Shown here in pieces: positions 19,106-27,674 of a stretch of 64,000 nucleotides of DNA. The translations under genes and the position numbers were made by a program. Each line of letters begins with the position of its first letter. The stretch's first letter is position 1. Location: NCBI RefSeq assembly GCF_000348905.1, contig NZ_AOFT01000007.1, forward strand, positions 62,001 to 126,000. The letters run 5' to 3'. Source of the DNA: Bhargavaea cecembensis DSE10 (GTDB lineage: Bacteria > Bacillota > Bacilli > Bacillales_A > Planococcaceae). A model generated the notes under the pieces. That model was given only the letters and a program-made list of their open reading frames with translations. It made no database searches and was not told the origin of the DNA.

Positions 19106-20806
19106 TTATTGTCCGATGGTCGTATTCGTCATTTCTTTTACCGGCAGGAATAGCTCCCCGGTTTCCAGGTAGGTGATGTCCAGCTGGTCGCCTTCCTGGA
19201 TATAGACCGCGAGCGGCACCGTTTCCGTGGAAGCGAGGAAGCTCCGCCCGTCTTCTGCCAGGACCGACACGAGCGTAAAGTCACCCGCGCGCTCCTTGTA
19301 GACACGCCGGACGGTGACGGCCGCCTTGGCCTCTTCGGCATCCGACGATCCGTCGACGGTCGAGCCGCCTCGCTGGAGCGCCGTCTTGTACAGCTTGAGT
19401 GCTTCGTTCGGCGTGCCGGCGAATGCAGAAATTTCCGGATTCGCTGCCGAGACGATGAAGTAGTTCTGCAGGAAGCCGTTCTGGTCAAGCACCGGCGTCA
19501 GCCAGCTGGCCTCGCCGTAGAAGTTGTACAGCACCGGCATCTCGCCGGACCATTTCTTCTCGATAAACTTCTTCTCAATGATCTGGAGCGTCCCCTGGGA
19601 GTCCATGTACGACTCTTCAAGATTGCCCGTATAGTAAGTGGCCTCCCCGGTCCGCGCATCGGTGAGCGCGTAGCCGAGCATCGAGTCCACCTCTTCTTTC
19701 GGGCTCGTGAAGTCGGTGAAGTAATACATATGGCCGGTCTCGTCGAACACCGGACTCACATTCGCCTCGGTCCCCTCGTCGGACGGAAGCTTCACGTCTT
19801 TCTTGCCGAACAGCGAGTTCCAGAAGCCGTGGACGTACTTCCCGAAGTAGCTGTTTGCCAGGCTGACGGCCTCGGGCGAAACGGCGCCGTCGATAAATTC
19901 CGGCACGTCCCCGATGGCGTAGCGCTGCGTCTTCCCGGTTGCCGGGTCGACGGTGACAATTCCTTTCACGTCAAAGCCGTTCCGCGCGGAGATGAACTCC
20001 CCGTACGAGCGGATATAGTGCGGCTTGCCTTCGTCATCAATCTCCAGCTGGGCATCCCCGTAGAAGATGAGGCCCGGATGCGCCATGCGCATATGGCGCT
20101 CGACGTTCTTATGGAAATAGGACGACGGCGTGTAGGCCATCTCGGCCTTCATGAACTTCGGATTGTCGGCGGAGTCGGTTGCGCTCATCGTGAAGTAGCC
20201 GGGCGTCGTGTCACCGTTGATCCACTTGAAGAATCCGGCAAACTCGACCGGTGCGATGTAGACGAACTCGCCTTCGACTTTCTGGATCTGCAGCTCGCCG
20301 AGTTCATAGTAGCTGGTGTTCGGCACCTGGCCGAACGCCTTTTTCATCTTGTTGCGTGCAAACTTCGGCGGAACGCTGGCAGGCGTCTTCGTTTCGTCGA
20401 ACGCGCTGATCTCGACCTCTTCATCCATCTCGACTGCCTTGTATTTGTCATTGGCGTTAAACAGCGGAGCGGCGAGGATATAGGCCGCGAACACGAGCGC
20501 CGCAAGCGACACGAGCGTGCGCGCCTTGCGCTCCATGCCCCTGGCAGCCGATGCGGCACCGATCACCGCCGCGATGACAACCGCCGGCCAGAGCGATGTC
20601 CAGTTGCGGTCAAGATTGAGGAAGTAATAGACGGCAAACGTGATGATGGCGAACGTGACGGCGGACCCGATCAGGAGCGGCACCGTGTTCACCGGCTCCT
20701 CCGTCTTGTGTCCGTCCTTTTTCACATTCTTGGTGGCCCGGAACGGCACGGCAAGCAGCGCCAGCACCAGACCCGCGATCACGGAAAACAACAATAAATT
20801 CAGCAT
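19106..20806 (-). CDS. Membrane protein with large extracytoplasmic domain, function unknown
   Basis: The 566-residue protein starts with about four hydrophobic helices (residues 1-125), followed by a soluble region of some 430 residues presumably outside the membrane. I do not recognise a family with confidence. Repeated statements such as FKWINGDTTPGYF and YFTDFTSPKEEVDSMLGYAL suggest a beta-rich fold, with an OB-like strand set at the very end. The ATG at 20806 has AGAGAGGG. Its upstream DNA holds a 21-bp repeat array. Confidence 0.8.
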   Translation of the reverse strand: MLNLLLFSVIAGLVLALLAVPFRATKNVKKDGHKTEEPVNTVPLLIGSAVTFAIITFAVYYFLNLDRNWTSLWPAVVIAAVIGAASAARGMERKARTLVSLAALVFAAYILAAPLFNANDKYKAVEMDEEVEISAFDETKTPASVPPKFARNKMKKAFGQVPNTSYYELGELQIQKVEGEFVYIAPVEFAGFFKWINGDTTPGYFTMSATDSADNPKFMKAEMAYTPSSYFHKNVERHMRMAHPGLIFYGDAQLEIDDEGKPHYIRSYGEFISARNGFDVKGIVTVDPATGKTQRYAIGDVPEFIDGAVSPEAVSLANSYFGKYVHGFWNSLFGKKDVKLPSDEGTEANVSPVFDETGHMYYFTDFTSPKEEVDSMLGYALTDARTGEATYYTGNLEESYMDSQGTLQIIEKKFIEKKWSGEMPVLYNFYGEASWLTPVLDQNGFLQNYFIVSAANPEISAFAGTPNEALKLYKTALQRGGSTVDGSSDAEEAKAAVTVRRVYKERAGDFTLVSVLAEDGRSFLASTETVPLAVYIQEGDQLDITYLETGELFLPVKEMTNTTIGQ

Positions 20807-20929
20807 GAGGAAAAACCCTCTCTTTTTGGAGTGTATGGTCTTTCTACGGACAAAAGGGGGCGGTGGTTTCATTTTTTATGGAGCGCGGAGGTTGTCCAGA
20901 ATTTATGGGGCGGCGGAGCGCTCATAGAA

Positions 20930-21034
20930 TTCTATGAGCGCTTATCCACTTTCTATGAGCGCTTGATGAGATTCTATGAGCGCTCATCAACTTTCTACGA
21001 GCGCTTCGGCCCCTTCTACGAGCGCTCATGGATT
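20930..21034. repeat. 21-bp tandem repeat array (5 units), core TTCTAYGAGCGCT
   Basis: Units start at 20930, 20951, 20972, 20993 and 21014. Each has an invariant 13-bp core TTCTA(T/C)GAGCGCT followed by 8 variable bases. A degenerate copy with GAGCGCTCATAGAA precedes them. The array lies between the membrane-protein gene and the NERD gene terminator. Confidence 0.93.
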
Positions 21035-21042
21035 CACCCAAT

Positions 21043-21068
21043 AAAAAAGTGCCGCAATGGGCACCCAA
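21043..21068 (-). terminator. Terminator after the NERD gene
   Basis: GTGCC-CATTGC-GGCAC followed by TTTTTT on the minus strand, directly after the stop at 21070. Confidence 0.8.
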
Positions 21069-21069
21069 T

Positions 21070-22014
21070 TCACAGTTTGAGCCTATATGTCGTCCATCTG
21101 CCGGAACCGCTAACCTCCAAACCAGCGCTCTTCATCAAACGCTTTGCCGCATGCCGGTCCTCCACCCCAAGAAACCTCCGGCATTCCTCATTGGTGAGCT
21201 CGCCGCCGAAAATGTGGAACCAGTCATGGAGCGCACCGATATGCGCGGAGCGGGAGATGCACCCGCAGCGGCAATGCCATGCCCGGTCGTGCCAGCGCAT
21301 GCCCATCTCCCCGCAGTCAGGACAGATGACGCCGGTGCGGATGTCCGACCGGCTCACTTGAGGGTACATGGTGCAAAGAGGCCGCTGTACATAAGGCGAA
21401 TGTGCAGCAAGCACTTGGCGGGCAAGCCCGTCCAGTTCATGTTCGTCCAGCAAGGGATGTTCGGGAAGGTTGCGCAAGAATAATGGAATATTGTTCGGAA
21501 AGAGAATGGGGTGTGGAGCGGCTGCCGCCTCGACCATCTGGCTCGGATAGGCGAAGACGACGGCGCCGTATACAGGAATGGGGGTATTGCGCTCATGCAG
21601 CCAGTCACGGAACAGCATCAGGTGGCTGTCCAGCTGGGCAAACGGGCTGCCGAGCGCTTCTTCGCGGCCGTCCTTGGTGATCCGGACCAGTTGAGGGGGG
21701 ATGTCCCTGATCACGGAGCGGCCGGAGATATTTTTCACTTCGAGAAGGCATGCCCAAGACCGGGTGAGCAAAAGAGCGTCCAGCTGGAACCTGGAGCCAC
21801 AGACAAGCCCGAGATCCGCAAAAACCCGGATCGGACCGGGGTGGCGGTACTCCGCGAGCACGCCGTCGACCCGTTCTTCTCCGCCGAATCCGGCCTCGGC
21901 CTGTTTTCTGCGCTCCTCCAGTTTGCCGGCGACCGGATGGCCCGGCCTGAGCCTGCGCAATCCGGCATCACATACCTTTCTTATTCCGGGACTTGCCCGG
22001 TCCTTCATGATCAA
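21070..22014 (-). CDS. NERD (nuclease-related) domain protein
   Basis: The roughly 315-residue protein has an N-terminal NERD domain, a PD-(D/E)XK-like fold: FGGEERVDGVLAEY, FQLDALLLTRSWACLLEVKNISG supplies D and E-x-K. After a linker, a small zinc-ribbon-like part (CPDCGEMGMRWHDRAWHCRCGC) and a C-terminal helical segment follow. DNA-related function is likely, the substrate is unknown. A TTG at 22014 has GGAGGTG at ideal spacing; the ATG at 22008 is the alternative. Confidence 0.85.
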   Translation of the reverse strand: MIMKDRASPGIRKVCDAGLRRLRPGHPVAGKLEERRKQAEAGFGGEERVDGVLAEYRHPGPIRVFADLGLVCGSRFQLDALLLTRSWACLLEVKNISGRSVIRDIPPQLVRITKDGREEALGSPFAQLDSHLMLFRDWLHERNTPIPVYGAVVFAYPSQMVEAAAAPHPILFPNNIPLFLRNLPEHPLLDEHELDGLARQVLAAHSPYVQRPLCTMYPQVSRSDIRTGVICPDCGEMGMRWHDRAWHCRCGCISRSAHIGALHDWFHIFGGELTNEECRRFLGVEDRHAAKRLMKSAGLEVSGSGRWTTYRLKL

Positions 22015-22151
22015 TCGATCACCTCCGTCTCCATCGTACCTCATCAAACGAGAAACTCCATGCAGTATCCGGCCGCTTTTCCGGGTATACACGGATGAGA
22101 GACGCCCGATACTCGAATAACAGACCAGCTGTCAGAAAAGGAGTGAGCCGA

Positions 22152-23345
22152 TTGGAACCGGAGAAATTTGAAATCCGCTCGGTGACGCACCGTCCCGGTG
22201 TCATCACCTTTGAATGGGACGACACGGGCGATGACTACCGGGTTTATAAGGAAGGCAAGCTTCGCCAGGAAGGCCCGGTTTGCGATTTCACCGACGAGGA
22301 CGTGAAGGACGGCAAAATGTATCATTACTCGATCGAACGGATCCGCAACAACCGGACCGAGGACGTCATCATGATGCAGACCTCCGCGCTGAAAAAGAAG
22401 AAAGACGCCCATAACCCGCTCCGCTACCTCGTATTCACAACGATTGTCGCCAAGTCGCAGGTGGCCCTCTCCTGGGAGAAGATCCCCGAGGCGGAGACCT
22501 ACGCCGTCTTTAAAAACGGCGACCTTGTGCAAGAAACCGGGGACTGCTATTTTATCGACCGGGAAGTCCCGGACGAAAAGACTTTCTATATGATCCGGAC
22601 AAGCCGACCCGCCCGGGAGGCGGAAGAGCCGATGAGCGCGGGCAAATCGATCCTCGGCCGCATCGCCGGAAAGTTCAATCCGGATTCGAGCACACAGGAA
22701 GATGTGATGGAGGAGTTCTGGATTACAAAAGTGATCGGGCAGCCGTCGAAACTTCTCCTGCCGGTGGAAGAATGGCGGGAGCCCGAGCCGGTCGAACGCT
22801 GGCGGATGCGCTATACGACATTTCTGGAGGAGAAGTTCATCAACAACCCGAACGTGCTCTCCCCGAACCGGACGTTCAAGGGCGATGGCCGCGACTTCGA
22901 TCCCGAGGGTGATTCGTTCCGGACGCGCGGTGACGTGACACTTTCCTACAAGGACCCGGGCTATCCCCTGGTCTTCCGGAAAGAAGCCGGCAAGACGGTC
23001 GCGTATGGGCTGTCGGGCCGGAAACGGGAGGAAGGAACCGCTTCGATCGACGACTTTACCATCGAGCCCCTTGAGCATGACGGAAGGGAGTTCGGTTTTG
23101 AACTCAAACACTCCGTCGGCAATCCGCTGACCCCCGCCCCGCTGATCGATTACGAGGTCCACGCCATCCTGCGCCGCCACGGCACGTTCCATGTGACGGG
23201 CTACCACGACCAGGCGCCCCATCACGAGGTCTACCTCGACAAGGGGGACGGCTGGGTGCCGATTCACCGCGCGGCGTCAAAAGGCCTCGCCCATATGTCG
23301 GAAGTTATCGCTTACCAGCACTGGATCACGTCGAACTTTGAATGA
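22152..23345 (+). CDS. FN3-like protein with C-terminal DUF3238-type domain
   Basis: The 397-residue protein shows two fibronectin-III-like segments (about residues 1-85 with ITFEWDDTGDDYRVYKEG and 90-170 with VALSWEKIPEAETYAVFKNG). A C-terminal region of about 200 residues, starting RMRYTTFLEEKFINNPN and ending in MSEVIAYQHWITSNFE, resembles DUF3238 of Bacillus proteins; that name is from memory. No signal peptide is seen. The TTG at 22152 follows AAAGGAGTGAG and is preferred to an upstream ATG. Confidence 0.8.
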   Translation: MEPEKFEIRSVTHRPGVITFEWDDTGDDYRVYKEGKLRQEGPVCDFTDEDVKDGKMYHYSIERIRNNRTEDVIMMQTSALKKKKDAHNPLRYLVFTTIVAKSQVALSWEKIPEAETYAVFKNGDLVQETGDCYFIDREVPDEKTFYMIRTSRPAREAEEPMSAGKSILGRIAGKFNPDSSTQEDVMEEFWITKVIGQPSKLLLPVEEWREPEPVERWRMRYTTFLEEKFINNPNVLSPNRTFKGDGRDFDPEGDSFRTRGDVTLSYKDPGYPLVFRKEAGKTVAYGLSGRKREEGTASIDDFTIEPLEHDGREFGFELKHSVGNPLTPAPLIDYEVHAILRRHGTFHVTGYHDQAPHHEVYLDKGDGWVPIHRAASKGLAHMSEVIAYQHWITSNFE

Positions 23346-23346
23346 T

Positions 23347-23376
23347 GAAAAGGCCGCCGATGAGGGCGGCCTTCTT
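23347..23376 (+). terminator. Terminator after the FN3-like gene
   Basis: AAGGCCGCC-GATGA-GGGCGGCCTT followed by CTTTATTT, right after the stop. Confidence 0.85.
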
Positions 23377-23377
23377 T

Positions 23378-23451
23378 ATTTCGGGAAATAATCACAGGGA
23401 CCGACATATTTCCCGGGAAATAGCGGCGGAAATCGACAATTTCCCGGGAAT
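23378..23451. repeat. Three phased palindromes, core TTTCCCGGGAAA
   Basis: ATTTCCCGGGAAAT at 23408-23421, ATTTCCCGGGAAT at 23439-23451 and a decayed TATTTCGGGAAATA at 23378-23391 have centres about 31 bp apart, roughly three helical turns. They lie between two convergent genes. Single copies occur at 25203 and 39777. Confidence 0.85.
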
Positions 23452-23477
23452 GCAAAAACCGCGGATGACCGCGGTTG

Positions 23478-23885
23478 TTACGCGAGGAAGCGTTCCCGGA
23501 TGTTCCGGGGCGGCAGCCTGCACGCCTCTTCTTCTGTTTTCTTGCCGAACCACTTGAACCGGTTTTCTGCGATGTAGTCATAGGCGCGGTCCCGGAGCGG
23601 CTTCGGCACGACAATGAACAGGAAGGCCAAGTGCCAGAGCCCGTCCAGTTTCTTCGCGATGTGCAGGGCTGCGGTGGACTTGGTATAGGCCTTGTCCCCT
23701 TCAATCAGAACCATCGAGTCGACATCGTCGGGAATCTCGTGTTTTTTTCTCAGCTCCTGGCCCACATCACTTTGGAGCGATGCATATCTGAAGTGTCCGA
23801 CGGGGTCCCGCTTGATGATGAACTGGACGCTTTTGTCGCAGAAATTGCAGGTTCCGTCAAACAGCACGATACGTTCTTTCTTCAT
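23478..23885 (-). CDS. DCC family thiol-disulfide oxidoreductase
   Basis: The 135-residue protein has the DxxCxxC motif that names the family in VLFDGTCNFCDKSVQFI (residues 8-24), and the thioredoxin-like remainder with TKSTAALHIAKKLDG. Such proteins are presumed small thiol oxidoreductases, without a fixed pathway. The ATG at 23885 has AGGAGG and optimal spacing. The longer frame upstream overlaps the divergent coat gene and is not used. Confidence 0.9.
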   Translation of the reverse strand: MKKERIVLFDGTCNFCDKSVQFIIKRDPVGHFRYASLQSDVGQELRKKHEIPDDVDSMVLIEGDKAYTKSTAALHIAKKLDGLWHLAFLFIVVPKPLRDRAYDYIAENRFKWFGKKTEEEACRLPPRNIRERFLA

Positions 23886-24029
23886 TTCGGATTGCCTCCT
23901 CCCGGCAGTTGCTATCTCTTCCGAGTATTCCCCGTCCTCCGCGAGGCAAAACAGGACCCGGGACGTGACGCGCGTCCATCTGCATGCGATTGTCACGCAT
24001 GTAATAAGAAAAGAGAGGAGGTGCTTATC

Positions 24030-24347
24030 ATGAGGCGACACATGCAACACCATCGCCATGGACACGGCTGCGGCTGCCACTCGTGCCGGACACAGCCGAT
24101 CGTCTGCCCGCCGACATACCGCTTCCACGACACCTTCACCCAGCGCGAAGTTCCATTCGTCCATCCGATCGTGAACGTCAACCGGCAAAACGTCGTGAAC
24201 GTACCGCGCCACTACTTCACCGAGACCGAAACAACAGTTCCGGGCCGCAACATCTACGCGGACTCCTACGGTCCAGGATTCGGAGGTCCGGGATTCGGCG
24301 GATCCGGCTTCGGCAATACTGGATTCTTCCGGCGACGCGGCTACTGA
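24030..24347 (+). CDS. CotD-like spore coat protein
   Basis: The 105-residue protein starts with a His/Cys-rich segment (MQHHRHGHGCGCHSC), then CPPTYRFHDTFTQREVPFVHPIVNVNRQNVVNVPRHYF in the pattern of CotD of the inner spore coat, and ends in Gly/Phe repeats (GPGFGGPGFGGSGFG). AGAGAGGAGGTG precedes the ATG at 24030. Coat genes are normally read by SigK in the mother cell; a clear SigK promoter was not identified. Confidence 0.85.
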   Translation: MRRHMQHHRHGHGCGCHSCRTQPIVCPPTYRFHDTFTQREVPFVHPIVNVNRQNVVNVPRHYFTETETTVPGRNIYADSYGPGFGGPGFGGSGFGNTGFFRRRGY

Positions 24348-24394
24348 TCCGTTGTGGTAAAATCGGGTCAACAACACACAAAGGATGACTCCGA

Positions 24395-24586
24395 TTGAAA
24401 CGAGCACTTAAATTTGCGATTCCCATCATGCTCATTGTCGCCGGTCTGGCCTGGTGGTACCTGAACAAGGAGTTCCAGGACGTTCCCGGAACACACCGCA
24501 TGTATATCACAATCGGCGCTGCCCTCCTGAGCGGCGTCATCTCCTGGTTTCTGTTTCCGGAAGAACCGAAGGACCCGGAAGAATGA
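24395..24586 (+). CDS. Small membrane protein with two helices
   Basis: A 63-residue protein with two hydrophobic helices (about residues 5-23 and 37-53) and an acidic tail (EEPKDPEE). It starts at TTG 24395 with AAAGGATGA upstream, 47 bp after the coat gene, and is followed by a strong terminator. Function unknown. Confidence 0.75.
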   Translation: MKRALKFAIPIMLIVAGLAWWYLNKEFQDVPGTHRMYITIGAALLSGVISWFLFPEEPKDPEE

Positions 24587-24591
24587 TTCCG

Positions 24592-24614
24592 CCCCGCCTC
24601 GAGCGGGGTTTTTT
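24592..24614 (+). terminator. Terminator after the small membrane protein gene
   Basis: CCCCGC-CTC-GAGCGGGG followed by TTTTTT. Confidence 0.85.
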
Positions 24615-25137
24615 ACTTTTCGGAAAGAACCCTCTCGACAAATTCCAGTTTCGCATCGGCATACGCCCGCTCGTCGCCCGGATGCCGCTCCGCCAATCCA
24701 AGCTTCAGGCGCTCATAATCCCCGGCAATTTCGGGATTTTCCCGTAGCCGGTCGCGGAAAAGCAAATGCTTTTGCCACCAGTCCCCGCCGTGCACGACGA
24801 CGTGGACGACATGGGTCTTGACCGGCGGGTCGAGCTGCCGGAATTTCGCAATAACCCGCTTCCCTTCGACCGCCGCGTTCCGCAGCCGGCAGTAGCCGCG
24901 GGCAGCAAGCGCATTGAAATCGAACCGTTCGTATTCCCCCAGGTCATCCAGTCCGACAAGCAGGTCGACGAGCGGCTTCGCTTTCAGCCCCGGCACCGCC
25001 GTGCTGCCGATATGCTCCACCGCAACCACCTTCGGGCCGAGCAATTTCCGGAGCAGCTCCGCTTCTTCCCGGAATGATTCCCTCCACCTGTCATCATGGT
25101 CAACCAGAAACACACTACCTGCGGGCAACCCTTCCAT
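24613..25137 (-). CDS. GrpB family nucleotidyltransferase-fold protein
   Basis: The 174-residue protein matches GrpB/UPF0157: VVAVEHIGSTAVPGLKAKPLVDLLVG at residues 37-62 is the nucleotidyltransferase-like GS...D-x-D core, and HVVHVVVHGGDWWQKHLLFRDRLREN is the family's second block. Members are thought to transfer nucleotides to small acceptors; the reaction is not established for this group. GGAGGGGATACGG precedes the ATG. Confidence 0.88.
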   Translation of the reverse strand: MEGLPAGSVFLVDHDDRWRESFREEAELLRKLLGPKVVAVEHIGSTAVPGLKAKPLVDLLVGLDDLGEYERFDFNALAARGYCRLRNAAVEGKRVIAKFRQLDPPVKTHVVHVVVHGGDWWQKHLLFRDRLRENPEIAGDYERLKLGLAERHPGDERAYADAKLEFVERVLSEK

Positions 25138-25162
25138 CCGTATCCCCTCCTGCTCCCAGCGT

Positions 25163-25190
25163 AGCGGAGGCCGATCGCCTCCGCTTTTTT
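25163..25190 (+). terminator. Plus-oriented terminator between two minus-strand genes
   Basis: AGCGGAGGC-CGATC-GCCTCCGCT is followed by TTTTTT on the plus strand. No plus gene leads into it; both neighbours are on the minus strand, where no T-run follows the stem. Confidence 0.6.
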
Positions 25191-25202
25191 GTTATGCGAT
25201 TG

Positions 25203-25215
25203 TTTCCCGGGAAAT
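25203..25215. repeat. TTTCCCGGGAAAT palindrome
   Basis: A single copy lies 10 bp past the stop of the ABC exporter permease and beside a plus-oriented terminator. Confidence 0.7.
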
Positions 25216-25224
25216 GCCGTATTC

Positions 25225-26787
25225 CTAAGCGAGATCTCTCCTCCTGAAAAGAATCAGCCCAAGTACCATCAGCACCACACCCGTGCCTCCGACCGCCAGG
25301 CAGGCCAACAGATCAGCGGCTTCGTTCGGCGTTTCATTCAGGTAATGGAACGGCGTCAGGACCCGGTAAATGTCGTCCAGGCCCAGCAGCTGGCCGAGGT
25401 AGCTGACGAAGAAGTTGTAGAGCAGATACAGCCAGACCAGCACATGGAGCCGGTGATGAAGGCCGATCAGGAACGCCGACAGCCCGGTGAACAGCAGAAC
25501 CGCCGGGAAGTAGTTGAATGCACTTACCGTGTAATCGCCGAACGTGAGGCCGATGCCTTCTACGCCGAGGCTTGCCGCATACATGCCGGCATTTGCGAGA
25601 AACAGGGAGAGGAATCCCGCCGCAAGCGCGAGAATAACGTAATCCCCCATCATTTTCATTCGTCTGATGTCCAGTGTGCCGAGATATTCCAGATGCGTCC
25701 GCCGTTCTTCTTTCAACAATCTCCCCATCACCATTAGCGGGGGAGCCAGTCCGATGATGGTGACGATCACCATGAGCGTCCCGACAAACTGGACGGTCAG
25801 GCCGTTTCCTCCCTCACCGGCCATCTGGCGGAGCATCTCGTTGTCGCCGATGAAGGATTCCAGGTCACCAAGTATCGATCCGTAGCTTGCGCCGATCAGA
25901 AGCATCCCGGCAAGCCAGCTGATGATGAGCGTCCGGCTCAGCGTGAATGCCAGCCGCAGATGGCTCCCGATGTTCCGGCTCCGGCGGTTCATCTGCAGCC
26001 GGATGACGGAATCTCCGAGGTCACGGTTTCTGAACAGCAGCCAGGCCGCCAGCAGAAAGACCGGTCCCAGAATAAACGGAACGAGCCAGATCGCTTCATT
26101 TTCACTGTACAGCGAGAGCCGGCTGATCCAGTTGTAGGGCGAGATGACGGAAAGGTGCGGCGCCGCCACGTCGGTCGCAGCGCGGTACGCATAGCCGAGG
26201 AGCAAGACGGTCAGCACGATGCCGAACACCCAGTCCGCTGACGGCAGCAGCTGTGCCGCAAGCAGGGTCAGCCCATAGAAAAACAGCCCGAAGCCGAATG
26301 TGTGGGCGGCGTACAGGAAGTTGCCCGCGGTATCCATCGATTCATAGCCGAACGACTGAAGGCCCGCAAACAGCACAAGTGCAAGGATGGCATTCATGAG
26401 GAGGCCGAGCAGAATTTGCGCTGCAAAAACTCCGCCCCGCGTGATGTTTCTGGACAGCACCACCTCGAGCAGCCCGTCGTCCTCTTTGCGGCGGCTCAGG
26501 GAGTTGGCGATCATGACGTTGAACAGGCCGACGACGATCGCCATGAACACCGCCATCTCATGAGAGAACATGACGCCGAGTGTGTAGTCGCCCTCCTGGA
26601 TCGGACCCGTCATGGCAATGACAGCCGGATTTTCCATCGTCGCCTTCAGCACGTCACGGTCCGCCTGGGTCGGGTAGAGTTCATGGAACGACGGCGGCAT
26701 CATAAGCGTGAGGGATGCGATGCCGAAGATCCACCAGAAAATCCTGAACCGGGTGTCTTTCAAGGAAAGGCGTAAATAATGCCTCAT
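25225..26787 (-). CDS. ABC-2 type exporter permease
   Basis: The 520-residue protein has about twelve hydrophobic helices in two similar halves, each opening with a basic amphipathic stretch (KDTRFRIFWWIFG and LRLAFTLSRTLIISWLAG), the layout of fused ABC-2 exporter permeases of the tetronasin/polyketide resistance type. It overlaps the ATPase gene by 4 nt and shares the TetR-controlled operon. The substrate is unknown. Multidrug or antibiotic export is the usual role of relatives. Confidence 0.9.
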   Translation of the reverse strand: MRHYLRLSLKDTRFRIFWWIFGIASLTLMMPPSFHELYPTQADRDVLKATMENPAVIAMTGPIQEGDYTLGVMFSHEMAVFMAIVVGLFNVMIANSLSRRKEDDGLLEVVLSRNITRGGVFAAQILLGLLMNAILALVLFAGLQSFGYESMDTAGNFLYAAHTFGFGLFFYGLTLLAAQLLPSADWVFGIVLTVLLLGYAYRAATDVAAPHLSVISPYNWISRLSLYSENEAIWLVPFILGPVFLLAAWLLFRNRDLGDSVIRLQMNRRSRNIGSHLRLAFTLSRTLIISWLAGMLLIGASYGSILGDLESFIGDNEMLRQMAGEGGNGLTVQFVGTLMVIVTIIGLAPPLMVMGRLLKEERRTHLEYLGTLDIRRMKMMGDYVILALAAGFLSLFLANAGMYAASLGVEGIGLTFGDYTVSAFNYFPAVLLFTGLSAFLIGLHHRLHVLVWLYLLYNFFVSYLGQLLGLDDIYRVLTPFHYLNETPNEAADLLACLAVGGTGVVLMVLGLILFRRRDLA

Positions 26788-27674
26788 GACGCGCCACTCC
26801 CCGCGTCATAGTAGCGCATGAAAATATCTTCGAGCTTCGGCGGCAGCGTCTCGAGGCCTTCCAGCTCATAGCGCTTCAGGGCAGCCAGGACATCTTTCAC
26901 CCGGTCCGCGTCGACTAGGAACTCCGCCTCCCCGCCTTCCTGTCTGAATTCATGTACCCCCTCCATGCGGCCGACCGCTGCCAGGTCCTCCGGTGTCCGG
27001 ACCAGGTAGTGCACGCGTGTGATGTGCTTGAGTTCACTGAACCGGCCGGTCTCGATGATTTTCCCTTCCCGGATGATGGCGATCCGGTCGGCCAGCTTTT
27101 CGACCTCAGAGAGGATATGGCTGCTGAGCAGGATGCTTTTGCCCTCTGACTTTGCCGAGAGCACATGGCGATGGAACGTCCGCTCCATCAGCGGGTCGAG
27201 TCCGGTTGTCGGCTCGTCGAAAATGAGCAGGTCCGCATCAGACAGGAAGGCTGAGATCAGCGCGACTTTCTGTCGGTTCCCCTTTGAATACGTCTTGCAT
27301 TTCTTTTTGGGATCCAGCCGGAACTCCCGGATCAGCGTCTCCATCTTTTCCGTGTCGGCATTTCCGCTCATCTCCATGAAAAAGCGGATCACCTCGCCGC
27401 CTGTCAGATTCGGCCAGAGCTGGACATCGCCCGGCACGTAGGCGATGTGCTTCCGGTAGTCCGGCTGCGCGGTTACCGGCTTTCCGTGAAGCCGAACTTC
27501 TCCCGACGTCGGACTGATGGCCCCGATGATGGCCCGGATCGTGGTCGACTTGCCCGCACCGTTCGGCCCGATAAACCCGAACACTTCCCCTTCGCGGATT
27601 TCAAATGATACCTCTTCCACTGCGGTGAACTTCCCGAACCGCTTCGTGATCCCCTTTAGTTCCAGCACGCTCAT
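26784..27674 (-). CDS. ABC transporter ATP-binding protein
   Basis: The 296-residue ATPase has Walker A GPNGAGKST at about residue 36, the signature YSKGNRQKV (variant of LSGGQ), Walker B LLIFDEPTTGLDP and the switch histidine in SSHILSEVE. A C-terminal domain of about 80 residues (RVHYLVRTPEDLAAVGRM) is typical of drug-export ATPases. It pairs with the permease downstream and overlaps the TetR gene by 4 nt. Confidence 0.94.
   Translation of the reverse strand: MSVLELKGITKRFGKFTAVEEVSFEIREGEVFGFIGPNGAGKSTTIRAIIGAISPTSGEVRLHGKPVTAQPDYRKHIAYVPGDVQLWPNLTGGEVIRFFMEMSGNADTEKMETLIREFRLDPKKKCKTYSKGNRQKVALISAFLSDADLLIFDEPTTGLDPLMERTFHRHVLSAKSEGKSILLSSHILSEVEKLADRIAIIREGKIIETGRFSELKHITRVHYLVRTPEDLAAVGRMEGVHEFRQEGGEAEFLVDADRVKDVLAALKRYELEGLETLPPKLEDIFMRYYDAGSGAS

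Noticed and set aside
23886-24407. Long N-terminal extension of the DCC protein frame
   Set aside because: It is antisense to the coat protein gene; the ATG at 23885 has an ideal ribosome site and gives the normal family length.
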